Shown one piece after another: positions 8,718-16,278 of a DNA stretch of 64,000 nucleotides. The position numbers and the translations under genes were made by a program. The DNA lies in the NCBI RefSeq assembly GCF_040784935.1, contig NZ_CP160680.1:6925802-6989801 (forward strand), given 5' to 3'. Position 1 is the stretch's first letter; every line of letters begins with the position of its first letter. The notes below the pieces were generated by a model. The model did no database searches. It was not told where the DNA came from and saw only the letters and a program-made list of their open reading frames with translations. Source of the stretch: Lewinella sp. LCG006. GTDB taxonomy: Bacteria > Bacteroidota > Bacteroidia > Chitinophagales > Saprospiraceae.

Positions 8718-9050
8718 ATGGCAACTACCGCAAGCACTAGCAAGAAAAGCAAGAAGAAAGCCGCCCCTGGGCGCTTCGCCGTCAAGATTTACTTCATCGA
8801 CCACATCCAGGGCCGACCGCCGTACTGCATGAAGACCAAAGACTTTGAAGACCGCTCAACGCGAAAGCTGGCCGCTGTCTTGGAAAAGTTCAAAGGGCTC
8901 GTCGCCGGTACCCGCAACACCGAAAAAGGCGACAACTGGGGCGGGCGCGTCAACTGGGCTGCCATCTACGAAAGCGGCACCAAAAAGATCGCCGAATTCC
9001 GCGACTGGGATCAGGATGGCTTGCCCTACTGGAAAGACCTCACCAACTAA
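8718..9050 (+). CDS. Hypothetical basic protein, 110 aa
   Basis: This begins 9 bp after the replication-like gene. A lysine-rich N-terminal tail (TSKKSKKKAAPGRF) precedes a compact domain with several Trp residues. The tail suggests nucleic-acid binding, but no known fold is recognised. A hairpin with arms AGTGAGGTTT/AAACCTCACT begins at the base after its stop codon. It is probably co-transcribed with 7359-8708. Confidence 0.6.
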   Translation: MATTASTSKKSKKKAAPGRFAVKIYFIDHIQGRPPYCMKTKDFEDRSTRKLAAVLEKFKGLVAGTRNTEKGDNWGGRVNWAAIYESGTKKIAEFRDWDQDGLPYWKDLTN

Positions 9051-9109
9051 AGTGAGGTTTGCTCAGGAGTATTCCCAGAAAGGAGACCTATCCCAAGCTA
9101 AACCTCACT
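9051..9109 (+). repeat. Inverted repeat directly after a stop codon
   Basis: A perfect 10-bp inverted repeat (9051-9060 with 9100-9109), extended by GCT/AGC past a one-base bulge, encloses about 39 nt. It starts immediately after the TAA of the 8718 gene. It could be a transcript-end structure. There is no T-run, and a GTACTAGGTACT repeat follows at 9110. Confidence 0.5.
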
Positions 9110-9126
9110 GTACTAGGTACTTAGTA

Positions 9127-9187
9127 GAGCCCGCCTGGCCAAGCGGACAGGGGTATAGGGATTTGATCCCTTCATCGTCGCAGGCTC
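9127..9187 (+). other. tRNA-Gln-like remnant lacking a T-arm
   Basis: The segment has a GAGCC/GGCTC terminal pairing, a D-arm-like GGCCAAGCGGACAGG, and an anticodon-arm-like AGGG ATTTGAT CCCT whose loop would present TTG (Gln). The 17-nt T-arm expected in a tRNA is missing and there is one acceptor mismatch. It is either a decayed tRNA or a chance likeness. Confidence 0.25.
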
Positions 9188-9210
9188 CTCAGCGTTTGAC
9201 ACAACAAACT

Positions 9211-9342
9211 ATGCACAGAAGACTACTGTACCGGGCATTTGCCCAACTGGGTCGCTGGGCTTACCAGTACCAAGTCTGGTGGGAGAACCGGGTGCTTGGT
9301 ACGCTGGATGCCCTGGCCGATTATTTTAACGACGACAATTAA
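9211..9342 (+). CDS. Small hypothetical protein, 43 aa
   Basis: A short open frame from the ATG at 9211. It encodes a basic, aromatic-rich peptide (MHRRLLYRAFAQLGRWAYQY...) with an acidic end and one likely amphipathic helix. No family is recognised. It sits between a structured region and the right copy of the 25-bp repeat. Spacing and composition fit a real gene, but so short a frame could be chance. Confidence 0.4.
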   Translation: MHRRLLYRAFAQLGRWAYQYQVWWENRVLGTLDALADYFNDDN

Positions 9343-9414
9343 AACCAGTATTTCTCACAACTTAACTACGAAGGCAAAAAGGTACCGTGAAACGGTTCCA
9401 ACCAGAGATAAAAC

Positions 9415-9439
9415 CTCCGTGTCTCCGTGCCTCCGCGGC
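9415..9439 (-). repeat. 25-bp dispersed repeat, right copy of an inverted pair
   Basis: This is the exact reverse complement of 6353-6377. It lies 34 bp before the next gene and marks the right border of a 3.1-kb segment with the replication-like genes. Confidence 0.7.
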
Positions 9440-9472
9440 TAAGAAAAATGAGAATTGCAAATCAAAAACACA

Positions 9473-9850
9473 ATGGAAAATTTTGACAAAATCAGAACGA
9501 GCATTTTCGGTAGCCCCCTACTGATTACGGCGGTGAGTGTGCCCCTGGCGAGGAAGCCCAAGCGGAGCGAAGTAAAAATCGAGATGAACTTTCGCGGCTT
9601 GCAAGCGACCATCACCACCAACGGGCCGATTACGCATCCGAGCATGATGCTTCCGACAGCGCCCAAGTTTCCAACCATGAAGATCAGGAAAGAGCTGAAA
9701 ATCATCGAGGGGCTGTTCCTGGAAGCCTACACTTCGCAGATGAGTCGGATGGCCATGTTGCAGAAGGTCTTCGAAGCTTATCGCGACCTCGGGACCGAAC
9801 TCACTATCACAACTTCAAAACACACGCAGGATGTTAATGGAAATTCCTAA
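9473..9850 (+). CDS. Hypothetical protein, 125 aa
   Basis: I chose the ATG at 9473 over an in-frame TTG at 9455. It is a mixed alpha/beta protein with a hydrophobic N-terminal strand (GSPLLITAVSVPLARKP), a Met/Pro-rich middle and a helical C-terminal part. No family is recognised. Its 3' end overlaps the next gene by about 20 bp, so the two are coupled. It is part of the early block, immediately upstream of the CGGACA motif array. Confidence 0.55.
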   Translation: MENFDKIRTSIFGSPLLITAVSVPLARKPKRSEVKIEMNFRGLQATITTNGPITHPSMMLPTAPKFPTMKIRKELKIIEGLFLEAYTSQMSRMAMLQKVFEAYRDLGTELTITTSKHTQDVNGNS

Positions 9851-10709
9851 TCAACCCGCTACCCTGGCTGAGTTCTTAGAAATCAGCATAGAAGCACTGC
9901 GCAAGCAGATGAAAAGAATGGGCCTGGTCGAAGGCCGATTCAATCGCCACGCCGAAATGGACGAGCAGACCGTCCAGGTACTCTTAGAAACTTACGGACA
10001 CGAAGAAGGAGCGCAAACCTTGTCCACTTCTTTAGAAACGGACAAAGCGCCAAACGGACAAACGGACACCGTGAACATTGTTCCACCCAAAACGGACAAG
10101 ATCGAAAACGGACCATCTTCTTTAGAAACGGACAAGCGGACAAGCGGACACGATTTGATCAAAACGGACAATTTTCCGAAAACGGACAAACGGACAAGCA
10201 ACCCGTCAAGCGGACAAACGGACAGACTTCCCTTAGAAACGGACAAGCCCCAAAACGGACAAGCGGACACGATCGGCAAAGCGCACACCCTCCACCAAAC
10301 GGACAAACGGACAGGTATTGATTACGCCGAACTTTCTAAAGACTTTCTGCTGGCACTAATCGCCATGGTGAGTATGTACGTGCAGATGAACCATACCGCG
10401 CAGGTCGTAGGCGGCGAATGGCTGCAAGCCTGGGCGTATGCGCTTAGCATCCAGTTTACGGGCCTGGCCATGACGCTGTACAAGGGCAATCTCGGTTACC
10501 TGAGAGCATTTGCCGTAGCGGAGTTTGCGATCAACCTGCTGCACTACCGTCCCTGGGCACATTGCGAGCTGATCAAGGGGGTGTCCGTTTGTGGCGGATT
10601 TGAAGAGTGGACACGTAGCCTGCTCTTGTCCGCTTTGATCGCCTTTACGATCTACAGCTACGTAGAAATATTTGCCGCAAGGCGTAACGAAAAAACGGAC
10701 ACGATATGA
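9831..10709 (+). CDS. HTH plus four-helix membrane protein with motif-array linker
   Basis: A 292-aa protein in three parts. Residues 1-55 look like a helix-turn-helix (ATLAEFLEISIEALRKQMKR). Residues 60-165 are a low-complexity linker of TDK, NGQTD and KRTSG words. Residues 170-285 hold about four membrane helices (LLALIAMVSMYVQM; SLLLSALIAFTIYS). The linker is odd because its DNA is almost wholly CGGACA repeats read in all three codon phases. The DNA therefore appears to be selected and the linker tolerated. A membrane-tethered DNA-binding protein with its own site array would suit replication or partition anchoring (inference). It overlaps the genes on both sides. Confidence 0.6.
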   Translation: MLMEIPNQPATLAEFLEISIEALRKQMKRMGLVEGRFNRHAEMDEQTVQVLLETYGHEEGAQTLSTSLETDKAPNGQTDTVNIVPPKTDKIENGPSSLETDKRTSGHDLIKTDNFPKTDKRTSNPSSGQTDRLPLETDKPQNGQADTIGKAHTLHQTDKRTGIDYAELSKDFLLALIAMVSMYVQMNHTAQVVGGEWLQAWAYALSIQFTGLAMTLYKGNLGYLRAFAVAEFAINLLHYRPWAHCELIKGVSVCGGFEEWTRSLLLSALIAFTIYSYVEIFAARRNEKTDTI

Positions 10710-10918
10710 ATTGGATCCTATTCGCTTTGTCTGGTTACGATCCGGACAGCGACGCACGCAAGCCCCGTCCCAAAACGGACAGCGACAAAAAGCGGACAGC
10801 AAAACGGACAAGCGACCTCCCCGACGATGTAAAGACGAACCGGATTACCAAGAAGCCCGAGCGGTATGTCCGCGAAGATTCGGACACCCACACCTGGCAA
10901 CAAGTAGGCAATCGGACA
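9995..10918. repeat. CGGACA motif array (iteron- or centromere-like)
   Basis: I count about 25 CGGACA hexamers on the plus strand and 3 on the minus strand in 924 bp, where chance would give less than one. Many have the form AACGGACAAA or GCGGACAC, with irregular spacing. The array spans two genes and is read in all three phases (ACG GAC, CGG ACA, AAC GGA), so it is a DNA-level signal. A binding-site array for replication, partition or packaging is the simplest reading. Confidence 0.8.
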
Positions 10919-11164
10919 GACTTCGGTCTACGCAGCAGCAATCTGCTCCCCGCAGAGCTGGAATACCTGCAAACGACCAAGAATTACCTGGTAGAGAAAG
11001 GCAAAGTCCTGAAGATCCTCTGGGCCAGCGGCATGACGGCGCAAGAAGCCGCCGATAGCTTCACCGAGCGGGGCTACAGCTACGAAACCGTACGCCGGTA
11101 CTGGACCTTGTTCAATAACTTCCGCACCTCCCCTACCGAAACCGAGAGGGGGGAAGAGGAATAG
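10706..11164 (+). CDS. HTH protein with motif-array N-terminus
   Basis: A 152-aa protein that overlaps the previous gene by 4 bp. Residues 15-75 are a basic, disordered segment encoded by the tail of the CGGACA array. Residues 95-140 form a clear helix-turn-helix (LKILWASGMTAQEAADSF, then SYETVRRYWTLFNNF) like Hin/homeodomain-type or transposase-like HTHs. It could be the protein that reads the CGGACA array in which it is encoded (inference). No other domain is visible, so it is not a recombinase. Confidence 0.6.
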   Translation: MNWILFALSGYDPDSDARKPRPKTDSDKKRTAKRTSDLPDDVKTNRITKKPERYVREDSDTHTWQQVGNRTDFGLRSSNLLPAELEYLQTTKNYLVEKGKVLKILWASGMTAQEAADSFTERGYSYETVRRYWTLFNNFRTSPTETERGEEE

Positions 11165-11168
11165 GGCA

Positions 11169-12028
11169 GGTAATTACTGGTAATTCACCACCATTTCACT
11201 GTAATTAATTAAAAATCAAAGAATTACATTTTTCGTAATTACCAGTTACCACAGGTAATTGACTGGTAATTACAGGTAATTCGCACGCCAAAAACGATCA
11301 TAAATGCAATATTTAGTCATTTTAACCCTGCTTATTTACTTCCTGGTGCTGGTCAAAATAGGCCCACTGGCTGCCGTTCTTATCACCGTGGCATGGATCA
11401 TCGGATGCGTATTGCTTTACGTACGAATGAGCTATCGGAGCAAGCTTCACCACTACGGCCACCGCCTCGAGAACATCTACGAGTGGCAACAATCGCCTGA
11501 TGACAAAAAGGTGGTCCTACGGGCGCAAAAGCACCAAGAGTGGCTCCAACTGTCTGGCCACAAGATGGGCGTCCGCGTAATTACCATCTTTTACCAGGAT
11601 GCCCACAACCCCAGCGAAACCTGGGAGGAGTACACCGATCGCGTAGCCGCCACCATCGCCAACGACCGCATCCTCCGCCACCAGGAGATCGAGCGCTCTC
11701 AGGGTCGAGATTATTACCTCAGAGAAATGCACGGCCAAAAAGGCATCCGTTTCCCCGAAGAGCCCGAACCCGTAGACACCTGGACCCGTTTGTTCACCCG
11801 CAAAAAGCAAACGGCATGAAAGAGCAGCGAATTACCATCAAAGTCTCCAAGGAAAAACACACCAATTACCAGCGAAATACCACCGCTTTTGAACCCCTGC
11901 GGTACGAGGAATTAGGTAAGTCGTGGTGGTGGAACAAAACCAGAGAATTAAACGAGTTCTTGACAACTACCCACCAATTGCTTACTCGCACCATGCAGGT
12001 AATTGTGGTCAGATGGCAGCGAATTACC
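11169..12028. repeat. GGTAATT motif array
   Basis: I count eleven exact GGTAATT/AATTACC heptamers in 860 bp: six in the 11165-11303 intergenic gap and five inside the next two genes. Several are part of GGTAATTAC or GGTAATTCG. In the gap they form a hairpin (GTAATTACCAGT paired with ACTGGTAATTAC). The array starts just where the CGGACA array ends, so two motif families occupy adjacent gene pairs. Confidence 0.7.
11304..11819 (+). CDS. Membrane protein with cytoplasmic domain, 171 aa
   Basis: The N-terminal 45 residues form two hydrophobic segments (LVILTLLIYFLVLV; AAVLITVAWIIGCVLLY). A charged, helical cytoplasmic domain with several Trp residues follows, and the end is basic. No family is recognised. 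The stop overlaps the next start as ATGA (11816-11819), so the two genes are translationally coupled. It lies within the GGTAATT array. It may be a bitopic partner of the 11816 product. Confidence 0.65.
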   Translation: MQYLVILTLLIYFLVLVKIGPLAAVLITVAWIIGCVLLYVRMSYRSKLHHYGHRLENIYEWQQSPDDKKVVLRAQKHQEWLQLSGHKMGVRVITIFYQDAHNPSETWEEYTDRVAATIANDRILRHQEIERSQGRDYYLREMHGQKGIRFPEEPEPVDTWTRLFTRKKQTA

Positions 12029-12316
12029 CGTTCCTTTTGGGTAAGGAAGACGGTACGCGGGGTGGTTTTCTGTCTGGTGGTAGTGAAAGATGTCTTGTAC
12101 GTCATCTACATCCTACTTACCGGTGTCTTGATCTTCGGATTTCAAGTCCTGGTAGGCGGTTTACAGTCCCCGCCCCGGAAAACCACCCACAAAACAACCA
12201 CCAAGCCCTTCGAGCCACCAGTAGACGATGAGTGGTGGCGAAAGTCAACGCCCAAATCGGCTAAGAAGTCCCGGACGATTCGGGTGATTGTGGAGGTGGA
12301 GGATTTTGTACAATAG
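11816..12316 (+). CDS. Single-pass membrane protein, 166 aa
   Basis: The ATG at 11816 is chosen because it overlaps the previous stop (ATGA). The frame is open further upstream, but only as a shadow of the preceding gene. A basic N-terminal part is followed by one long hydrophobic segment (VVFCLVVVKDVLYVIYILLTGVLIFGF, about residues 78-105). The cytoplasmic tail is Thr/Lys/Pro-rich and carries WW pairs. No family is recognised. AATTACC motifs recur in its 5' half. It is probably co-expressed with 11304-11819 as a membrane pair. Confidence 0.55.
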   Translation: MKEQRITIKVSKEKHTNYQRNTTAFEPLRYEELGKSWWWNKTRELNEFLTTTHQLLTRTMQVIVVRWQRITRSFWVRKTVRGVVFCLVVVKDVLYVIYILLTGVLIFGFQVLVGGLQSPPRKTTHKTTTKPFEPPVDDEWWRKSTPKSAKKSRTIRVIVEVEDFVQ

Positions 12317-12412
12317 ATTATACATCAAAACAAAGGTTCCTCCGCAGTGCTGCCCGCCACCATCAGGAAGTAAGTCGAGGCGAGCGGGGGAACCCTAAAA
12401 AGCAAAGTAAAA

Positions 12413-12643
12413 ATGAAAAACACTTCTAATTTCCAAGAAATATTAACCGAATATGAAGCTACCAGCGACTCGCTAAAAAGAGTTCTCTTTTATGTGGGAG
12501 TTGCCAGAGTACTTGATCGATTACTTAGATCGAAAAGAATAAGTACTTATATGGCTGATAAAATAATAGCTTCTTTTGAGCTATCTGAAGATGAAAGAAT
12601 CGCCTGGGTAAATATCAGTATGGCCAAGATTAAATGGGACTAA
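12413..12643 (+). CDS. Hypothetical small helical protein, 76 aa
   Basis: A short, all-helical soluble protein (LTEYEATSDSLKRVLFYVGV...) with no recognised family. Its sequence is AT-richer than the gene on either side, which may mean separate acquisition. It is 7 bp from the next gene and reads with it. Confidence 0.5.
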   Translation: MKNTSNFQEILTEYEATSDSLKRVLFYVGVARVLDRLLRSKRISTYMADKIIASFELSEDERIAWVNISMAKIKWD

Positions 12644-12650
12644 CTCAAGT

Positions 12651-12887
12651 ATGCCGCAAGCACACGGACAACTAAAAACCACCCTCAAAATAAGCTTCTC
12701 CGAACTCCGCGCCCTCCACTACTGGCTGATGGAGATCATGGCCCACAGCAAGGAGCTGGTGCGCCAAAGCCTACACTACCGCATCCAGATGGAAATACTG
12801 GGAGAGGTATTGGTCAAGAAGATCCACCCCAAAACCTTAGTCGATACTGGCCGTCCATTCAACATCAAGCTCAGCTCGGTGGAATAG
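12651..12887 (+). CDS. Hypothetical small helical protein, 78 aa
   Basis: A soluble helical protein (ISFSELRALHYWLMEIMAHS, ELVRQSLHYRIQMEILGEV) with a basic C-terminal part. No family is recognised. Its stop codon (TAG, 12885-12887) is directly followed by the ATG of a further small frame. It is part of the tail of the early block. Confidence 0.5.
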   Translation: MPQAHGQLKTTLKISFSELRALHYWLMEIMAHSKELVRQSLHYRIQMEILGEVLVKKIHPKTLVDTGRPFNIKLSSVE

Positions 12888-13046
12888 ATGGCCATCCAGG
12901 CGGCAATTTATAATGGCTGGGGGCGCTTTTGCCTCGATCTCTATGTGCAAAATGCGGTGCGGAATATTTCGCTGAATAAGCTGCCGAAGCTTAGTAATTA
13001 TCAGGCGGGGTATTTGATTGCGCCAGATGGGTGGGAGAAAACATAA
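12888..13046 (+). CDS. Small hypothetical protein, 52 aa
   Basis: I translated this frame from the ATG that abuts the preceding stop codon. The product (MAIQAAIYNGWGRFCLDLYV..., ending GWEKT) is mixed alpha/beta with no recognised family. The end-to-start spacing supports coupled translation. The gene ends where the DNA turns strongly AT-rich ahead of the secreted-protein genes, so it marks the right edge of the early block. Confidence 0.45.
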   Translation: MAIQAAIYNGWGRFCLDLYVQNAVRNISLNKLPKLSNYQAGYLIAPDGWEKT

Positions 13047-13242
13047 AAAAACAAGTACCTAATAATTAGGTATAAATTAGGTATTCGCTAAAAGTAAATT
13101 CTTTTACCTCTTGACAATACAAATTGAGTTATTTAAATTTATTCTAAATAAGGAAAATTGGGCTGTGTTAACAATATACTAATTCCTCGATGTTATTAAA
13201 TGCCCAAACACCAGCCAATATACTCCCAAAAATTAAATCAAA

Positions 13243-14235
13243 ATGAAGTATCTATTCATCTGGCTTTTTCTTTTTCTTGTTCAAGAATGTTTTATTACTT
13301 CTCCAACTATACTAGCTCAAAATACTACAATATGCTATGGTGATCCTTTATCAGATTCTTATTGGAATGGTTTTGGGAACTATACAACAGCAAACTGTAA
13401 TTTTGAACTTATTAACGGTGGGCTGGCATCCATGACTACTCAATTTTTCCCTTTAGAAACTGGCTCTGCCTTAATTACAGTACCCGTAGTAGGAAGAAAT
13501 TTAGAAAGCACGGGAATTGGGCTTGATAGAATGATTATATCATTTATAGTTCAGGAAGGCGATGACTATTCTGTTGAAATCATCGGCAACTATGAGGGCG
13601 AAGCAATAACTTTTGAGGCAATTGGGTCTGGAGTAACCATAATTGTCTCGTTTCAAAACAATGCTTCTGGGGATATTCATACTCTTGGCCCTGTAAGCAT
13701 AATCGGAACAACAGTACTACCTGTAGATATAATTAGTTTTGAGGCAAATTCTCAAGGGACCGGAATACTTTTGGAATGGGTAACTTCAATTGAAGTGGAT
13801 TTAAAAGGATTTTTGATTCAACGGTCTACTGATGTAGAGAGTTGGAAAGATATCGGAATAGTCAACAGCAACGGTAGCAACACTACAGAAAAAATAAAAT
13901 ATACCTTCACCGATAAGTCTCCGTTCTTTGGTAACAACTATTACCGATTAAAGCTAGTAGATAAAGATCAAAGTTTTGATTTTACTCATATTATCGCAGC
14001 TACATGGACTGGCTCGAAGAGATTGATTTACCCTAATCCTGCTAAAGAATATTTGACTATAACTCCTTTTGAAAACACCAGTAATTGTACTTATTCCATT
14101 ATTGATAGCAAAGGAGTTCTCATAGAAACTAAACAATTGAACGGCGACGAGCAAAAAATAAATATTTCTCATTTAAATCCAGGCTTTTACAGGATAAGAC
14201 TACTAACAAATTGGTACCCATTTATTAAGGTTTAA
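13243..14235 (+). CDS. Secreted protein with T9SS type A sorting domain
   Basis: A 330-aa protein with a Sec signal peptide (cleavage near residue 25, ILAQN). The N-terminal beta domain is of unknown function. A fibronectin-like module follows (residues 160-255, LPVDIISFEA ... NNYYRLKLVDKD). The C-terminal T9SS type A signal starts at YPNPAKEYLTI and runs through ISHLNPGFYRIRL. The product should be secreted or attached to the cell surface. The DNA is much more AT-rich than the early block, so it is probably cargo rather than a core element gene. It shares its middle module with the next gene. Confidence 0.8.
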   Translation: MKYLFIWLFLFLVQECFITSPTILAQNTTICYGDPLSDSYWNGFGNYTTANCNFELINGGLASMTTQFFPLETGSALITVPVVGRNLESTGIGLDRMIISFIVQEGDDYSVEIIGNYEGEAITFEAIGSGVTIIVSFQNNASGDIHTLGPVSIIGTTVLPVDIISFEANSQGTGILLEWVTSIEVDLKGFLIQRSTDVESWKDIGIVNSNGSNTTEKIKYTFTDKSPFFGNNYYRLKLVDKDQSFDFTHIIAATWTGSKRLIYPNPAKEYLTITPFENTSNCTYSIIDSKGVLIETKQLNGDEQKINISHLNPGFYRIRLLTNWYPFIKV

Positions 14236-14267
14236 ATTTTCTATAAACTCTTTACACCATAAATATT

Positions 14268-15266
14268 ATGAGGTTATTATTTCCAGTATTTTTGATCTTC
14301 CTGGGGGTGTTTTTATTGCATTTAAGAATAGCTGCTCAACCAGAAAATGATGAAATTGCGACTGCATTTCAGATTGTTTCTTTTCCTTTTGAGGATTTGA
14401 TGGTAGAGTTTTCATCGGCAGACACTGAAGGCGTTTTACCAGCTTCGGATGGACCTTGTTACGATTACAATCCAATGGTTTGGTATAAATTCCAGACTGC
14501 TTCGGATGGTATAGTAGGGGTCTACAATGATCAAGCAAATTATATTGTATCAATATTTTACACCTCTGCTGATTTAAATGCAGATTCTTTTGATGATTTG
14601 GTTCCTGTTTCGCCCTGTTTTGGTTCAACGCTAGGAGTCGGTACAGGAGTGGAAGCAAATCAGAACTATTATGTTATGGTAGGAGCAGCGTTTGATATGG
14701 ATATAACTTTTTCAAGTGAAGTACTTCTACCTGTTAATTTAGAATCTTTTTTTGTTAATCAAATAGAGCAACAAGTTCACCTAATTTGGAGAACTCAATC
14801 AGAATCCAACAATAAAGAATTCATCATAGAAAGAAACATAAACCATCAATGGGAACAAATCGGCTCCATTTCTGGAGCAGGAACTTCTACCATCCCCAAT
14901 GAATATAAATTCATTGATGAATCTCCACTAATCGGAACTAATTTCTACCGTTTAAGGCAAATTGATTTCTCTGGCTTAGCTACATTATCAGAAATTATCA
15001 TGCTTGAATTTATAATAGAAGATGATAATGTATTCTTGTATCCTAATCCATGTAGAGACCTAATACAAATCTATTCTGAAAAAAATGGAAGTACCATCGA
15101 GCAAATATTCATTAGAGACATCAATACGGCTACAATATGCTACACATTTTTTCCAGAACCTAATGTTAATCAGTCGATTGATATCTCAAGCTTACCCCAA
15201 GGCACCTATCTTATTCAACTTATTATGGAAGGAAGTACAAAATCACAATTCTTCGTTAAACAATAA
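14268..15266 (+). CDS. Secreted protein with T9SS type A sorting domain
   Basis: A 332-aa protein with a signal peptide (cleavage near IAAQPEN). The N-terminal domain (NDEIATAFQIVSFPF; CYDYNPMVWYKFQ) resembles pre-peptidase-type beta sandwiches. The same fibronectin-like module as in the preceding gene follows (LPVNLESFFV ... TNFYRLRQIDFSG). The C-terminal sorting signal is YPNPCRDLIQI ... SSLPQGTYLIQL. It lies 32 bp after the previous gene, and the two probably arose by partial duplication. Surface or secreted location is expected; the function is unknown. Confidence 0.8.
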   Translation: MRLLFPVFLIFLGVFLLHLRIAAQPENDEIATAFQIVSFPFEDLMVEFSSADTEGVLPASDGPCYDYNPMVWYKFQTASDGIVGVYNDQANYIVSIFYTSADLNADSFDDLVPVSPCFGSTLGVGTGVEANQNYYVMVGAAFDMDITFSSEVLLPVNLESFFVNQIEQQVHLIWRTQSESNNKEFIIERNINHQWEQIGSISGAGTSTIPNEYKFIDESPLIGTNFYRLRQIDFSGLATLSEIIMLEFIIEDDNVFLYPNPCRDLIQIYSEKNGSTIEQIFIRDINTATICYTFFPEPNVNQSIDISSLPQGTYLIQLIMEGSTKSQFFVKQ

Positions 15267-15354
15267 AAAGGCTACAAAAAATAAATCTATGATCATTGAA
15301 ACCGCTGTTGCTATAATAATAAAAAGCTAATTATCATCAAAGCAACAGTTGCGG

Positions 15355-15615
15355 CTAAGGCTGTAAACTACTAAAGCAGCTAGTAAAGTCATTCGCAGGA
15401 CATGTTACTGCTGTTAGGAAAGTTGCCTTTATTGCCGTTGGTTCTGTAGACCCAGCTACAACATTTAGTATTGAAACTGTAGCATTGGTTAGTGAGATAA
15501 ACCCAAAATACGCATTAGCCCAACTAAAGTTCGAGTTATACCAGTTTTTAGACGCCAGAACAGCATCTTTAAACTGGTATATTTTTATTTCTACAACAAG
15601 GAGAATATCAGTCAT
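15355..15615 (-). CDS. Hypothetical protein at the end of the packaging operon
   Basis: An 86-aa frame whose ATG lies 2 bp after the stop of the ATPase gene on the same strand. It is rich in Thr, Ala, Val and Asn and beta-like (ISLTNATVSILNVVAGSTEP), with four Cys in the C-terminal third region including two close pairs. No family is recognised. The tight spacing argues for a real gene. AT-rich DNA and lack of homology knowledge leave doubt. Confidence 0.45.
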   Translation of the reverse strand: MTDILLVVEIKIYQFKDAVLASKNWYNSNFSWANAYFGFISLTNATVSILNVVAGSTEPTAIKATFLTAVTCPANDFTSCFSSLQP

Positions 15616-15617
15616 TC

Positions 15618-16277
15618 CTAGACCGCAATAAACTCATAAATCCCATACTGCGTCCCATCATCCCGCGCCTTGGCGGCTTTAAACTTTTCGTTCACGCGTT
15701 TTTGTGCGGCCAGCATCTCCTCCACCCCGTCGATCTTTACGCGATTGGGGTTGATGAGGCGCGGGGTGGACATCACTACTACCCCACTGGCATGGTCCCA
15801 AATCTTGGGTGGCACCTGCTCCGGGCCGTGAACGATCAAAAACACATCCAGCATCCGGTGGCGGTATTCAATGAGGATATCCTTTAGACCGGGTACATTG
15901 GTGGTGTTGGCCTCCAGGTATTGCATACAATCATCGAGCATGAGGATGCCGTTGCGGTAATTGTCGTAGATGTTGATGAAGGTATCGTTCTTGCCGGGTG
16001 ACGGGTGATCATCCCGCAGCCGAGCCAACACCTGGCGGGTTTCGTTTTGGAACTTATAGTGCGCCTTGTTGGTCACGTTGATGATGGGCACATCGTGCCA
16101 GATTTTGGGAGCGCCAGTTTTGGTCACCAATAGGCGGCGGCCACCGATGCCATCCATGAGCTGCTTGGCCAGGGTGGATTTTCCCGTGCCATTACGGCCC
16201 CAGATGATGATCAGCTCGCAAAGCCGCTTTTCGGGCGGCTTGCGGGCTGTTTTCTTGGTTGTCTTGCGTTTAGCCAT
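15618..16277 (-). CDS. FtsK-HerA/A32-like packaging ATPase candidate
   Basis: A 219-aa soluble P-loop ATPase. A basic tail (1-20) leads to strand 1 and Walker A GRNGTGKST (27-35). A Walker B-like ILMLDDCMQ (111-119) has a double Asp, as in A32/P9 packaging ATPases. A further strand, VFLIVHGPEQVPPKIW (145-160), resembles the third conserved motif of that family. There are no membrane helices, unlike many Zot/pI proteins, but a Zot-like morphogenesis ATPase is the main alternative. Its size matches genome-packaging ATPases of membrane-containing tailless viruses (about 200-250 aa). It is the fourth gene of a minus-strand operon, placed 1 bp after a membrane protein gene. Confidence 0.6.
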   Translation of the reverse strand: MAKRKTTKKTARKPPEKRLCELIIIWGRNGTGKSTLAKQLMDGIGGRRLLVTKTGAPKIWHDVPIINVTNKAHYKFQNETRQVLARLRDDHPSPGKNDTFINIYDNYRNGILMLDDCMQYLEANTTNVPGLKDILIEYRHRMLDVFLIVHGPEQVPPKIWDHASGVVVMSTPRLINPNRVKIDGVEEMLAAQKRVNEKFKAAKARDDGTQYGIYEFIAV

Positions 16278-16278
16278 G

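Noticed and set aside
9831-11164. A protein-level repeat domain (TDK/NGQTD words)
   Set aside because: The same DNA word is read in three phases in two genes, so the repeat is a DNA signal and not a protein domain.
10706-11164. Resolvase/invertase call for the HTH protein
   Set aside because: Only the helix-turn-helix is present; there is no catalytic serine-recombinase domain.
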